The position numbers and the translations under genes were made by a program. This document shows positions 18,460 through 27,403 of a DNA stretch of 64,000 nucleotides, piece by piece. Below the pieces are notes generated by a model that was not told the origin of the DNA, searched no databases, and saw nothing but the letters and a program-made list of their open reading frames with translations. Each line of letters opens with the position of its first letter. Within the stretch, counting starts at the first letter, position 1. The DNA is from Salinimicrobium sp049680855 (GTDB lineage: Bacteria; Bacteroidota; Bacteroidia; Flavobacteriales; Flavobacteriaceae), in contig NZ_JBMPGS010000006.1 of assembly GCF_049680855.1 (NCBI RefSeq), positions 62,001 to 126,000 of the forward strand, in the 5' to 3' direction.

Positions 18460-18855
18460 TCAATAGAAAATCCCCTTATGGCAACATAGGGGGATTTTTT
18501 TGTATCCGATAGAAGAGGTATATTCTGGAGTGTCAAAAAGGGCATTTTGGCCGTATGTTTTCAGCTGAAGTAGCTTTTTAAAAGATAATTCTGAAAATTT
18601 TTGCTGGTAGAATGCTTTTTCATTTTGCCAAATACTTATTTCGCCTAAATGGTTTGGAAAATTTGGATTTTCCATCGTCATAAGTGTCAAAAATGAGCTA
18701 TTTAAGCGATCTTCTTTGAAGAAAAGTCTTTGTTGGTGGTTATGCAAAGATTTCGAACTGGTGGGAAAAAGCTCAGTAATAAATGGAGGAGTTCCAAAAA
18801 TGACATTTTTAGATGATTTCTTCCGAAGCAAATCAAAGTTAAGAGAATGTTTCAA
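18460..18855 (-). CDS. Doubtful 131-residue hypothetical downstream of rodA
   Basis: The frame opens 15 bases after the rodA stop in the same direction and encodes 131 residues with no recognisable family, signal peptide or membrane span. Composition is plausible for protein, but the last dozen residues (KKIPLCCHKGIFY) are translated straight from the terminator hairpin at 18467-18501, which is unusual for a working gene. It also contains the longest form of the AAAATGNCATTTT palindrome (18796-18810, read as K-N-V-I-F). It could be a small lineage-specific gene, a decayed fragment or a chance frame. Confidence 0.35.
   Translation of the reverse strand: MKHSLNFDLLRKKSSKNVIFGTPPFITELFPTSSKSLHNHQQRLFFKEDRLNSSFLTLMTMENPNFPNHLGEISIWQNEKAFYQQKFSELSFKKLLQLKTYGQNALFDTPEYTSSIGYKKIPLCCHKGIFY
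18467..18501 (+). terminator. Intrinsic terminator after the Prc-like protease
   Basis: Stem AAAATCCCCTTATG / CATAGGGGGATTTT (14 pairs including one T-G), loop GCAA, followed by more T residues. It begins 22 bases after the protease stop. The A run on the other side may let it also stop - strand transcripts from rodA. Confidence 0.92.
18796..18810. repeat. Palindrome AAAATGNCATTTT, copy 2 (15-base form)
   Basis: AAAAATGACATTTTT, a perfect 15-base palindrome around a central A, preceded by GTTCC as is the copy at 43670. Confidence 0.9.
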
Positions 18856-18869
18856 AGCTGATTTTCTCC

Positions 18870-20120
18870 TTACCAGAAGGACATTCGCTCCCCGTCAAGT
18901 TTAATGAAAATAAAGAGCAGAATAGTGAATCCCCATAAGCCAGATCCTCCATAGCTAAAAAATGGCAGTGGGATTCCCACCGTGGGCAATATTCCTATCA
19001 CCATTCCTATGTTCACGAAGAAATGTATGAAGAGAATGCCCACCACACTGTAGCCATAAACGCGGTTAAATTGCGATTTTTGACGCTCGGCGAGATAAAT
19101 AAGGCGTATCATTAAGAATACAAATAAGAGCACGACCACGCTGCTCCCAATAAACCCCCATTCTTCACCCACGGTACTAAAAATATAATCTGTATGCTGC
19201 TCGGGCACAAAATTTCCTTTCGTTTGGGTTCCCTGCGTCCAGCCTTTTCCAAACCAGCTGCCGCTGCCAATGGCAATTTCACTTTGATTGGTGTTATAGC
19301 CAATTCCGCGGCTGTCAACTTCCTTTCCAAGAACAATATTGAACCTGTCGCGATGTCTTTGCTCAAAAATGTTCTGAAAAATGTAATCTACCGAGAAGGA
19401 CAAGGTGATCGCCGTAATAATAATTGCTAGATAGGCGACTACTCCGGGCTTTTTCTTTTTCCGAAGAATAAATGACAAAGCTGCCACTAGTACGATTCCT
19501 ACCGAAATCCAGATAGGACCGAAAAGCAGCGTCATCACGAAAACAATGATGGCTGTGATACCCACCACCAGGTAAACTCCGGAAAGCCCTTCCCTGTAAA
19601 GCGGGAAAAAAAAAGCCGAGTATACCAGTGCACTACCGGCATCTGGTTGCGGCAGGATGATAAGCGCGGGCAGGATGATGATGATAAAGGCTTTAAATTG
19701 TCCGCTCAAATTCCGGATATCTGTTTGAATATCGCTTATGTATTTGGCCAGGGCGAGGGCCGTCGCGACTTTGGCAAACTCTGCAGGCTGCAGGGTGAAG
19801 CCTCCAATAGCATACCAGGAAGTTGCCCCGTTGATGGTTTTTCCGAAGAAAAAAAGTCCGATGATGGAAATGAGGGAAATGATATAAAATACACTTGCAA
19901 ACCGTTCATAGAACTTGGCTTCTATAGAGAGCAGCAGGATGATAAGAAAAACACTCAGGATAATCCAGAGCAACTGTTTTCCATAGATTTGGTTTAGATC
20001 AAAATAAGCCGCGGAAACGTCTGAAAGGGAAGCGGAATAAATGTTGATCCATCCAATGGCTACGAGTAAAAGATATAAAACAATAGAGATCCAGTCAAAA
20101 TTGGAAATAGATTTCGACAT
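18870..20120 (-). CDS. rodA: RodA, peptidoglycan glycosyltransferase of the elongasome
   Basis: A 416-residue SEDS-family protein with about ten membrane spans. Family landmarks include INGATSWYAIGGFTLQPAE, LPALIILPQPDAGSALVY, GKGWTQGTQTKGNFVPEQHT, TDYIFSTVGEEWGFIG and, at the end, GIPLPFFSYGGSGLWGF. RodA polymerises glycan strands in side-wall synthesis together with the class B transpeptidase PBP2. It starts three bases after the mrdA stop, so both partners are made from one message with MreBCD. Confidence 0.95.
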   Translation of the reverse strand: MSKSISNFDWISIVLYLLLVAIGWINIYSASLSDVSAAYFDLNQIYGKQLLWIILSVFLIILLLSIEAKFYERFASVFYIISLISIIGLFFFGKTINGATSWYAIGGFTLQPAEFAKVATALALAKYISDIQTDIRNLSGQFKAFIIIILPALIILPQPDAGSALVYSAFFFPLYREGLSGVYLVVGITAIIVFVMTLLFGPIWISVGIVLVAALSFILRKKKKPGVVAYLAIIITAITLSFSVDYIFQNIFEQRHRDRFNIVLGKEVDSRGIGYNTNQSEIAIGSGSWFGKGWTQGTQTKGNFVPEQHTDYIFSTVGEEWGFIGSSVVVLLFVFLMIRLIYLAERQKSQFNRVYGYSVVGILFIHFFVNIGMVIGILPTVGIPLPFFSYGGSGLWGFTILLFIFIKLDGERMSFW

Positions 20121-20123
20121 TCT

Positions 20124-21992
20124 TTACTGGTTGATTTTAAAGGGTTCGCCGCTGTAAGGTTTGGCATATTCTTCTTCAAGGCTGTGGGAAAGGATCCAGT
20201 CTTCCATATCTGTACGGGTAATTTCCCCTTTTAGATACTTTTCAATCATTAATCCGGCGATCCTTCCGGCATAGCGACCACCCCAATAGCCATTTTCAAC
20301 AAAAACAGCAAGAGCGATCTTCGGATTTTCAACGGGTGCAAAAGCCACAAAAATAGAGTGGTCTGTAAGCTGCATGCGTTTTCCGTCGATTCTCACATAG
20401 TTTTCGGCCGTACCTGTTTTTCCGCCTATTTCGATCCCGGGAATTCGCAGGGCTGCAGCCGTTCCGCTTTTGTACACCTCATGCATTCCTTCTATGACGG
20501 GTTCAAAATGTTTGGGATCTATCGTAGTAATATTTTTTTGGGTGTATTCTTGCTGTTTAATGGGTGTTCCATCAACTTCCTTAAGAATATGCGGAGTATA
20601 AAACCATCCTTTATTGGCTATGGCCGCCGTCATATTTGCCAGCTGGATAGGTGTCGTTAATATCTCACCCTGGCCAATCGCATTTGAAATAGTTGCGGTG
20701 GAATACCAGTTATACGTAGGATAGTTGTATATTTTGTTGTAGTATTCTGATGAAGGGATCTTTCCGGGTTGGCCAATGGGAAGGTCAGAACCCAGGTAAT
20801 CCCCAAGACCGAAGCTTTTTAGGTGGTTGGCCCAAACATCCATTCCTTCCTGTGGAGTAGGATATTTTTCAATGATCCTTCTATAAACGTTTGCAAAATA
20901 GGCATTACAGGACTGTGCGATTCCGGGGATCATATCCAGCGGGCTTCTGTGTGCATGACAGCCAAGCCTTCTTCCGCGGCCATAAAAGTATCCGTGGTTG
21001 CAGTGAAAGCGGTCATCTGTATCTACCACTCCTTCCTGAAGTGCAATTAGCGCATTAATGGTCTTAAAGGGAGATCCCGGCGGATATTGGGCCAAAAGTC
21101 CGCGGTCATACAATGGTTTTGCTATGGAATCATAGTATAGTTCTGTATAATTCTTTGAACGCTGCCGGCCTACAAGCTTCGCAGGGTCGTAATTGGGAGC
21201 AGTGACCAGGGCCAGGATCTCTCCTGTGGCTGGTTCAATAGCTACAATTCCGCCGCGTTTGTTTTCCATGAGGAGCTCACCGTATTCCTGAAGTTTTGCA
21301 TCAATGGTGATGGTCAGGTCTTGGCCTTTTTTTGGAAGCGTATCGTACATTCCTCCTTTATATGGCCCAATATCCTTGTTAAAACGGTCTTTTTGGATAT
21401 ATTTCACTCCTTTTACCCCACGCAGCAATTCTTCGTAATATCCTTCGATTCCTTGGTTTCCAATTAAATCTCCGGAAATGTAATATGGATCCTGGTTGAC
21501 CTTGCGTTGATTCACTTCAGCAATGTAGCCAAGGACATTAGATCCGCTGGTGGTGTGATAATCCCGAAGAGAACGCTTCTGAATATAAAAGCCTTCATAT
21601 TTTCTCATTTTCTCCTGTAAATATGCGTATTCTCCTTTGGTTAACTGCGGTACTACTACAGATGGCAATCTAGGTGAATAGATCTTGGCTTTGTCTAGCC
21701 TTTTGATAAGATTTTCAGGAGTGATATTTAGAATATTGCAGAATTCGGTAGTGTCAAACGGCTTCACATTCCGCGGAATCACCATCACATCGTAAGAGGG
21801 TTGATTTGAAACAAGAAGTTCTCCATTTCTATCAAAAATAAATCCCCGCTGGGGATAGTCGTAAACTACTTTTACAGCATTATTTTCTGAACGTCCTGCA
21901 AAAGAGGTGTCAAGGATCTGGAGATAAAACACGCGACCAATGAAGACCAGGCCGGTGGTAATGATAACAATAAAAAGTAAAATTTTCCTCAT
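20124..21992 (-). CDS. mrdA: Penicillin-binding protein 2 (MrdA), class B transpeptidase
   Basis: A 622-residue bitopic protein: one N-terminal membrane anchor (about 4-24), a pedestal/dimerisation region (RGFIFDRNGELLVSNQPSYD at about 54-73), and a transpeptidase domain. The active-site motifs are complete: SxxK as SPFK (about residue 305), SxN as SCN in GIAQSCNAYF, and KTG as GGKTGTAENY (about 523). It cross-links peptidoglycan during cell elongation with RodA. The start overlaps the mreD stop by four bases. The C-terminal tail beyond residue 590 is acidic and short. Confidence 0.95.
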   Translation of the reverse strand: MRKILLFIVIITTGLVFIGRVFYLQILDTSFAGRSENNAVKVVYDYPQRGFIFDRNGELLVSNQPSYDVMVIPRNVKPFDTTEFCNILNITPENLIKRLDKAKIYSPRLPSVVVPQLTKGEYAYLQEKMRKYEGFYIQKRSLRDYHTTSGSNVLGYIAEVNQRKVNQDPYYISGDLIGNQGIEGYYEELLRGVKGVKYIQKDRFNKDIGPYKGGMYDTLPKKGQDLTITIDAKLQEYGELLMENKRGGIVAIEPATGEILALVTAPNYDPAKLVGRQRSKNYTELYYDSIAKPLYDRGLLAQYPPGSPFKTINALIALQEGVVDTDDRFHCNHGYFYGRGRRLGCHAHRSPLDMIPGIAQSCNAYFANVYRRIIEKYPTPQEGMDVWANHLKSFGLGDYLGSDLPIGQPGKIPSSEYYNKIYNYPTYNWYSTATISNAIGQGEILTTPIQLANMTAAIANKGWFYTPHILKEVDGTPIKQQEYTQKNITTIDPKHFEPVIEGMHEVYKSGTAAALRIPGIEIGGKTGTAENYVRIDGKRMQLTDHSIFVAFAPVENPKIALAVFVENGYWGGRYAGRIAGLMIEKYLKGEITRTDMEDWILSHSLEEEYAKPYSGEPFKINQ

Positions 21993-22495
21993 TTCGGTTT
22001 CCTGCTGAATAATGCCAGGCTTAAAAATACGAGTAACATCGTAAAAATGCCTGAATACAATGTTTTCTTAAATAGCAACAACAAATGTGCAAAACTGAAG
22101 ATTTCCAGTAAAAACAATACCAGATGATGTATGAAAACTATGAAAGCAACATAAGATATCCTTGAGCCCAACGGAGTACTTGAAAACTTTATTGTCTGGT
22201 AATCATAACTAACTCCAAAAGAAAACCTCAATACGGCCGGCCGAATGTAAGCTACCACAAGACAGGCAGCCGCGTTTATACCGCCGCTATCTTCAAAAAG
22301 ATCAACTCCCAGGCCCAGTAGAAAGCTGAGAAGAAGTAATAAAGTCTGGCTTCCGTTAAAAGGAAAAAGGATTATAAACAGAATATACAGATAAGGATTA
22401 ACATATCCTAAAAAGTTGATGTTGTTTAGCAGTAATACCTGTAGGAGGATTAGAAAAATGAACCGCAGCGTGTTTGAAATGACGACATTATTCAT
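21989..22495 (-). CDS. mreD: MreD, rod-shape membrane protein
   Basis: A 168-residue protein that is almost wholly hydrophobic (about five or six spans), with a short basic C-terminus (FSRKPK). MreD sequences diverge strongly, so the call rests on size, membrane pattern and position between mreC and mrdA. The motif LLLSFLLGLGVDLFEDSGGINAAA fits the MreD-like 'G-x-x-x-D-x' region. It overlaps mreC by eight bases and mrdA by four. It links MreC and the cell-wall synthases in the inner membrane. Confidence 0.88.
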   Translation of the reverse strand: MNNVVISNTLRFIFLILLQVLLLNNINFLGYVNPYLYILFIILFPFNGSQTLLLLLSFLLGLGVDLFEDSGGINAAACLVVAYIRPAVLRFSFGVSYDYQTIKFSSTPLGSRISYVAFIVFIHHLVLFLLEIFSFAHLLLLFKKTLYSGIFTMLLVFLSLALFSRKPK

Positions 22496-23312
22496 TGTTC
22501 GTTAAATTTTCCAGTTCCTGTATCTCTTCTTTGTCGTTATTGTTAATGATGTACACATAACCAATGTTAGTCATGTCATTAAAAAGACGAACATTAATGT
22601 CGTAATAACTTTGGTTTGGGGCCATTGAAAAATTTTCAATGGTACCTATAGGAACACCTTGCGGGAATATGAGAGAACGTCCCCCGGTTATGATGGTATC
22701 ACCTTCGGTTACAGGAGCTATTTCCGGAACATCGATAAGCTGAACTACATTGGGATCTTCTCCATCCCAAACCAGCGAACCAAAGTGATTTGTATCCTGG
22801 AGTTGTGCATTAATTTTTGAATTTGAATTCAAGATAGAGATCACCGTGGCGTAATTAGCCGATACATTCTCTACTATACCTACAATCCCCCTGCTAGTGA
22901 CCACTCCCATATCTTTTGCAATACCTGCTTTTTTACCTTTGTTTATGGTAAGATAATTATCAATTTTTGCAAAATTGTTATTGATAACCCTGGCAGTTCT
23001 AAAGGTGTAATTGTTCTTGAAGAGGGAATCCTGAGGTTTTTGAAGTTCTACCGTGTCTACCATATTTGCCATATGCTCTCTCAATTGCTGGTTCTCTTCA
23101 AGCAATCGTTGGTTATATTCCTCCAGGTTAAAATAGGAATTAATATTACTTGTCCAGCTGTAAATTCCGCCGGTAAGGAAGTTTGCAGAACTAATAAACT
23201 TGCTCTTTTGGTAAGAATGTGACTGTATGGTTAGAAACAACGAAAAAAGTAGCAGCAATAAGAAAAGTATCGTATTCTTATTGCGAATAAGAAAATTAAA
23301 TATTTGCTGCAT
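22488..23312 (-). CDS. mreC: MreC, rod-shape determining protein
   Basis: A 274-residue protein with one N-terminal membrane anchor (about 13-28), a coiled-coil stretch (about 60-95, EEYNQRLLEENQQLREHMANM) and the periplasmic beta-domain (about 110-265, with RVINNNFAKIDNYLTINKG, VVTSRGIVGIVENVS and GDTIITGGRSLIFPQGVPIG). MreC scaffolds PBP2-RodA to the MreB filaments. It sits between mreB and mreD. Confidence 0.94.
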   Translation of the reverse strand: MQQIFNFLIRNKNTILFLLLLLFSLFLTIQSHSYQKSKFISSANFLTGGIYSWTSNINSYFNLEEYNQRLLEENQQLREHMANMVDTVELQKPQDSLFKNNYTFRTARVINNNFAKIDNYLTINKGKKAGIAKDMGVVTSRGIVGIVENVSANYATVISILNSNSKINAQLQDTNHFGSLVWDGEDPNVVQLIDVPEIAPVTEGDTIITGGRSLIFPQGVPIGTIENFSMAPNQSYYDINVRLFNDMTNIGYVYIINNNDKEEIQELENLTNNE

Positions 23313-23322
23313 ATACTTTTAC

Positions 23323-24351
23323 CTACTTTATCAATACCCCTTTGTACCTGTTGAGGGTCTTAAGGGTAATTCCTGTTCCACGCACTACAGCACGTAAAGG
23401 ATCTTCTGCAATGTAAACCGGGAGGTCAGTCTTTTGGGAAAGCCTTTTGTCTAGTCCGCGAAGCATAGATCCACCACCGGCGAGATAAATACCGGTATTG
23501 TAAATATCTGCGGCTAGTTCCGGCGGAGTTTGAGAGAGGGTTTCCATTACCGCGTCCTCAATTCTTAGAATAGATTTATCAAGCGCTTTTGCTATTTCCC
23601 GGTAGGAGATATTTACCTGTTTTGGTTTTCCCGTTAAAAGGTCTCTCCCCTGAACGCTCATTTCATCTGGCGGTACTTCAAGATCTTCGGTAGCTGCACC
23701 AATTTGAATTTTAATTTTTTCCGCAGTTCGCTCCCCTACATAAAGGTTGTGCTGGGTACGCATATAATATACTATATCATTGGTAAAAACATCTCCCGCT
23801 ATTTTGATGGATTTGTCACACACAATCCCACCAAGTGCAATTACTGCAATTTCGGTTGTTCCACCACCTATATCCACGATCATGTTTCCTTTGGGTTGCA
23901 TGATATCGACTCCAATTCCTATTGCCGCGGCCATAGGTTCGTGGATAAGATAAACTTCTTTACCGTTAACGCGTTCTGCACTTTCTTTTACCGCACGCAT
24001 CTCCACTTCTGTAATGCCCGAAGGAATGCAAATCACCATGCGAAGGGCAGGAGTGAACATTTTCTTTTTCAATGCCGGGATTTCCTTGATGAACATGGTG
24101 AGCATTTTCTCACTGGCATCAAAATCTGCTATAACTCCATCTTTTAACGGGCGTATTGTTTTGATGTTCTCGTGCGTTTTTCCCTGCATCATTGCTGCTT
24201 CCTTTCCAACGGCAATGATTTTGCCTGTGGTGCGATGCCTGGCTACAATAGAAGGACTGTCAACCACGACTTTGTCATTGTGGATGATAAGGGTGTTTGC
24301 AGTACCCAAATCTATAGCTATTTCTTCAGTGAGAAAGTCAAAAAATCCCAT
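23323..24351 (-). CDS. mreB: MreB, actin-like shape protein
   Basis: A 342-residue actin-fold ATPase. Phosphate 1 loop IAIDLGTANTLI, phosphate 2 MIVDIGGGTTEIAVI, connecting region RMVICIPSGITEVEMRAV and adenosine motif IYLAGGGSMLRGLDKRL are all present. MreB filaments under the inner membrane organise lateral wall synthesis. The gene follows purH by 39 bases and leads the shape block mreB-mreC-mreD-mrdA-rodA. No clear -7 element was seen in the short gap, so it may be transcribed from the purH promoter. Confidence 0.97.
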   Translation of the reverse strand: MGFFDFLTEEIAIDLGTANTLIIHNDKVVVDSPSIVARHRTTGKIIAVGKEAAMMQGKTHENIKTIRPLKDGVIADFDASEKMLTMFIKEIPALKKKMFTPALRMVICIPSGITEVEMRAVKESAERVNGKEVYLIHEPMAAAIGIGVDIMQPKGNMIVDIGGGTTEIAVIALGGIVCDKSIKIAGDVFTNDIVYYMRTQHNLYVGERTAEKIKIQIGAATEDLEVPPDEMSVQGRDLLTGKPKQVNISYREIAKALDKSILRIEDAVMETLSQTPPELAADIYNTGIYLAGGGSMLRGLDKRLSQKTDLPVYIAEDPLRAVVRGTGITLKTLNRYKGVLIK

Positions 24352-24390
24352 AGTAAGTTAATTGGTGTGAAGTTGGTAAATGTAGTAAAA

Positions 24391-25923
24391 TTAATGTTTA
24401 AAATGTCTTGTTCCAGTCATCACCATTGCAATATTGTTAGCATTGCAATAGTCAATGCTTAACTGGTCTTTTATCGAGCCCCCCGGCTGAATAACAGCAG
24501 TAATTCCTGCATTTCCGGCAATTTCCACACAATCGGGGAAAGGGAAAAATGCATCGCTGGCCATTACCGCTCCCTTAAGATCAAAATTAAAAGCTTTTGC
24601 TTTCACTATACTTTGATTTAAAGCGTCTACTCGCGAGGTTTGTCCTGTTCCGCTGGCACAAAGCTGCTTGTCTTTTACGAGAACGATCGTGTTTGATTTG
24701 GTATGCTTGCAAATTTTGGAAGCAAACAACAGGTCCAATAACTCTTGTGAGCTTGGTTTATTGTCAGTTGCCTGCGTTAAATCTTGTTCAGTATCTGTTT
24801 TTAAATCTTTATCCTGAATCAGTACCCCGTTGAGGCAGGTTCTTACCTGTTTCTTAGGAAGTTCGGTATCCTTCTGGATTAAAATAATCCTGTTTTTTTT
24901 CCCTTTTAGAATTTCCAATGCATCTTCAGCATAGGAAGGAGCAATCACCACCTCGCAAAAAAGTTCGTGAATCTGTTCTGCAGTAGCTTTATCTATTTCG
25001 GTGTTGCTTATAAGGATCCCTCCAAAAGCCGAAACAGGATCTCCCGCCAAAGCATCTGCATAGGCCTGGGCAAGCGTCTCTCTTTGTGCAAGTCCGCAGG
25101 CGTTATTGTGCTTCAAAATGGCAAAAGTGGGTGCTTCTCCCTTGAATTCATTCATTAAATTCACAGCCGCATCTACATCCAGGAGGTTGTTGTAAGATAA
25201 TTCCTTGCCGTGGATTTTATCAAACATTCCCTCAAAATCACCGAAGAAATGCCCTTTTTGATGGGGATTCTCACCATATCGCAATTCCTTACCTTGCGTG
25301 ATGCTTTGTTTATATGCCAGCTCTTCTTCATTTTGATTGAAGTAGTTGAAAATGGCAGTGTCGTAATGGGAGGAGACACTAAATGCCTTTGCTGCAAACC
25401 TTTTTCTTTCAGAAAGAGTGGTTTCGCCTTTTCCTTCGGAAATTACTTCTAGAAATTCTGAATAATCTTCTACCGAAGAAACACAAATTACATCCTGAAA
25501 ATTCTTGGCGGCAGCTCTTATTAAAGAAATACCTCCAATATCTATTTTTTCAATAATATCTTCTTCTGAAGCACCTGATGCTACTGTTTTTTCAAACGGG
25601 TATAAATCAACGATGACAATGTCAATCTGTGGAATTTCATATTCATTCAGTTCGGCAGCGTCTCCTTCATTATTTTGTCTGTTCAGGATTCCTCCAAACA
25701 CTTTTGGGTGAAGGGTTTTTACTCTTCCGCCAAGGATGGAGGGGTAGGATGTAACATCTTCAACTGGAATTACATCAATTCCCAGTTCTTTGATGAATTT
25801 TTCAGTTCCGCCGGTAGAATAAATGGTGATTCCCAGCTCATCCAGTTTCTTAACGATGGGGGCCAAACCTTCCTTGTTAAAAACAGAAATTAAGGCAGAT
25901 TTAGCTGATTTTGAGGTGCTCAT
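24391..25923 (-). CDS. purH: Bifunctional AICAR formyltransferase / IMP cyclohydrolase PurH
   Basis: A 510-residue enzyme for the last two steps of IMP synthesis. The N-terminal MGS-like cyclohydrolase domain (about 8-150) has SVFNKEGLAPIVKKLDELG, YSTGGTEKFI and GGRVKTLHPKVFGGIL. The formyltransferase domain (about 190-510) has LRYGENPHQKGHFFG, LKHNNACGLAQRE (Lys-His pair), DPVSAFGGIL and, at the end, DAFFPFPDCVEIAGNAGI. An exact -7 promoter element lies 23 bases upstream. Placement ahead of mreB is a familiar flavobacterial arrangement. Confidence 0.97.
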   Translation of the reverse strand: MSTSKSAKSALISVFNKEGLAPIVKKLDELGITIYSTGGTEKFIKELGIDVIPVEDVTSYPSILGGRVKTLHPKVFGGILNRQNNEGDAAELNEYEIPQIDIVIVDLYPFEKTVASGASEEDIIEKIDIGGISLIRAAAKNFQDVICVSSVEDYSEFLEVISEGKGETTLSERKRFAAKAFSVSSHYDTAIFNYFNQNEEELAYKQSITQGKELRYGENPHQKGHFFGDFEGMFDKIHGKELSYNNLLDVDAAVNLMNEFKGEAPTFAILKHNNACGLAQRETLAQAYADALAGDPVSAFGGILISNTEIDKATAEQIHELFCEVVIAPSYAEDALEILKGKKNRIILIQKDTELPKKQVRTCLNGVLIQDKDLKTDTEQDLTQATDNKPSSQELLDLLFASKICKHTKSNTIVLVKDKQLCASGTGQTSRVDALNQSIVKAKAFNFDLKGAVMASDAFFPFPDCVEIAGNAGITAVIQPGGSIKDQLSIDYCNANNIAMVMTGTRHFKH

Positions 25924-25945
25924 TGTGTTGGTTTTGTTAAGGTTG

Positions 25946-25953
25946 CAAAAGTA
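25946..25953 (-). promoter_or_regulatory. -7 promoter element of purH
   Basis: Reads TACTTTTG on the - strand, an exact TAnnTTTG match 23 bases upstream of the purH ATG. It may drive the whole purH-mreBCD-mrdA-rodA block. Confidence 0.6.
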
Positions 25954-26000
25954 ATTATTTCAGCCATAAATAATAAAGGCTATTGCTTTTATTTGTAATT

Positions 26001-26008
26001 TAATTTTG
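26001..26008 (+). promoter_or_regulatory. -7 promoter element of the MacB-type permease gene
   Basis: Exact TAATTTTG, 64 bases upstream of the start, with a TTG-containing stretch about 16 bases further upstream as a possible -33 box. Confidence 0.5.
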
Positions 26009-26071
26009 TAACGAATAGAGTGAGAATACGTCTTACAGATAAATGATTGAGAAATATAGCATTGCTTCATT

Positions 26072-27325
26072 ATGTTGATATATTTAAGGGTCCTAAAAGA
26101 GAGCTTTTATTTTGCGATAAATGCTCTTAAAAACAATAAATTAAGAACCATTTTGTCACTTCTTGGGGTGACTATTGGTATCTTTTCTATTATCGCTGTT
26201 CTTGCAGCGGTAGATTCTCTGGAAAAGGAAATTAAAGGCAGTTTAAGTGCTTTAGACAATAGCACGATGATCATTATGCGTTTTTCTTTTGGTCCCTCAG
26301 AAATTCCGCAGTGGAAAAGAGAACAGTTTCCCGATGTTTCCTATGAAGAATATGAATATTTAAGCAGGAATATGCCAGATATGGAAGCGGCATCTTTTTC
26401 TCTCAATGTTCCTTCAGAATCTATTACCTATGAGGGGCGTACTGCAAGTAATGTTGGAATTGCAGCGGTGAGCCATGAATACTACAACATCGAAGCCTTG
26501 CAACTGGAAGAAGGCAGGTTTTATAACGAAGCTGAAGCGGTAAGCGGTGCGCCGGTGATCGTTCTGGGTTATGACGTTGCCGATAATCTTTTTGAAGGAA
26601 GGGATCCTTTGGGAAAGAAAGTAAGATTGTACGGGCGCAAATTTAATGTCATTGGTGTGCTTGAAAAACAGGGCGGCAGCATGTTTGGAGGTAGTCATGA
26701 TACAAATATTTTCCTGCCGGTAAATGTGGTACGACGCATTTACGGCAGTAATAATCGTTCTTCCTTTCCTCAAATTATTGTAAAACCTGAGGAAGATGTA
26801 GACAACGCAGAATTTATGGCGATGTTAACACAGCAACTTCGGAATTTTAGAGGATTGAAGCCCGGTGATATAAATAATTTCTTCGTCAACCAGCTCCAGG
26901 GATTTGCAGACTTTATTGATAATATCACTGGACAGCTGAATTTTATTGGCTTGATCATTAGTGGTTTTTCCCTGTTGGTTGGAGGCTTCGGGATTGCAAA
27001 TATTATGTTTGTAAGTGTAAAAGAGCGAACAAACCTCATCGGGATCCAGAAATCATTAGGAGCCAAAAACAAATTCATCCTGTTCCAATTCCTGTTTGAA
27101 GCCATTATCCTGGCGATCATCGGCGGACTCATTGGATTGTTTATGGTGTGGATAATTGCGACGGTGGTTTCCCAGTTTACGGGAGATTTCCAGTTTGTAT
27201 TGTCGCCCTGGAATATGTTCATTGGGACAGCGGTTTCGGCAGTGATAGGTTTAATCTCTGGGATTATTCCTGCCATTTCCGCCTCAAAATTAGATCCTGT
27301 AGAAGCCATTAGAACGGGAATGTAA
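26072..27325 (+). CDS. ABC transporter permease, MacB/FtsX type
   Basis: A 417-residue protein with the MacB topology: one N-terminal span (about 22-48, with NALKNNKLRTILSLLGVTIGIF just before and in it), a large periplasmic MacB-PCD domain (about 50-270), and three C-terminal FtsX spans (about 285-405). The end RASKLDPVEAIR-like motif is present as SASKLDPVEAIRTGM. These permeases work with an ATPase and often an adaptor and TolC partner to export lipoproteins, peptides or signals. No ATPase gene lies next to it in this window, so its partner must be elsewhere. Substrate is unknown. Confidence 0.87.
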   Translation: MLIYLRVLKESFYFAINALKNNKLRTILSLLGVTIGIFSIIAVLAAVDSLEKEIKGSLSALDNSTMIIMRFSFGPSEIPQWKREQFPDVSYEEYEYLSRNMPDMEAASFSLNVPSESITYEGRTASNVGIAAVSHEYYNIEALQLEEGRFYNEAEAVSGAPVIVLGYDVADNLFEGRDPLGKKVRLYGRKFNVIGVLEKQGGSMFGGSHDTNIFLPVNVVRRIYGSNNRSSFPQIIVKPEEDVDNAEFMAMLTQQLRNFRGLKPGDINNFFVNQLQGFADFIDNITGQLNFIGLIISGFSLLVGGFGIANIMFVSVKERTNLIGIQKSLGAKNKFILFQFLFEAIILAIIGGLIGLFMVWIIATVVSQFTGDFQFVLSPWNMFIGTAVSAVIGLISGIIPAISASKLDPVEAIRTGM

Positions 27326-27403
27326 ATCTTCCGAAGAAATTTTTTTTGGAGAAACAAGCATTTTAGAAATTTAAGTTATTCATCAAGAAATAAGGATCAC
27401 GTT

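Noticed and set aside
22624..22645. Hairpin CCATTGAAAA / TTTTCAATGG inside mreC
   Set aside because: It lies in coding sequence with no T run and no second copy, so it is probably chance in AT-rich DNA.
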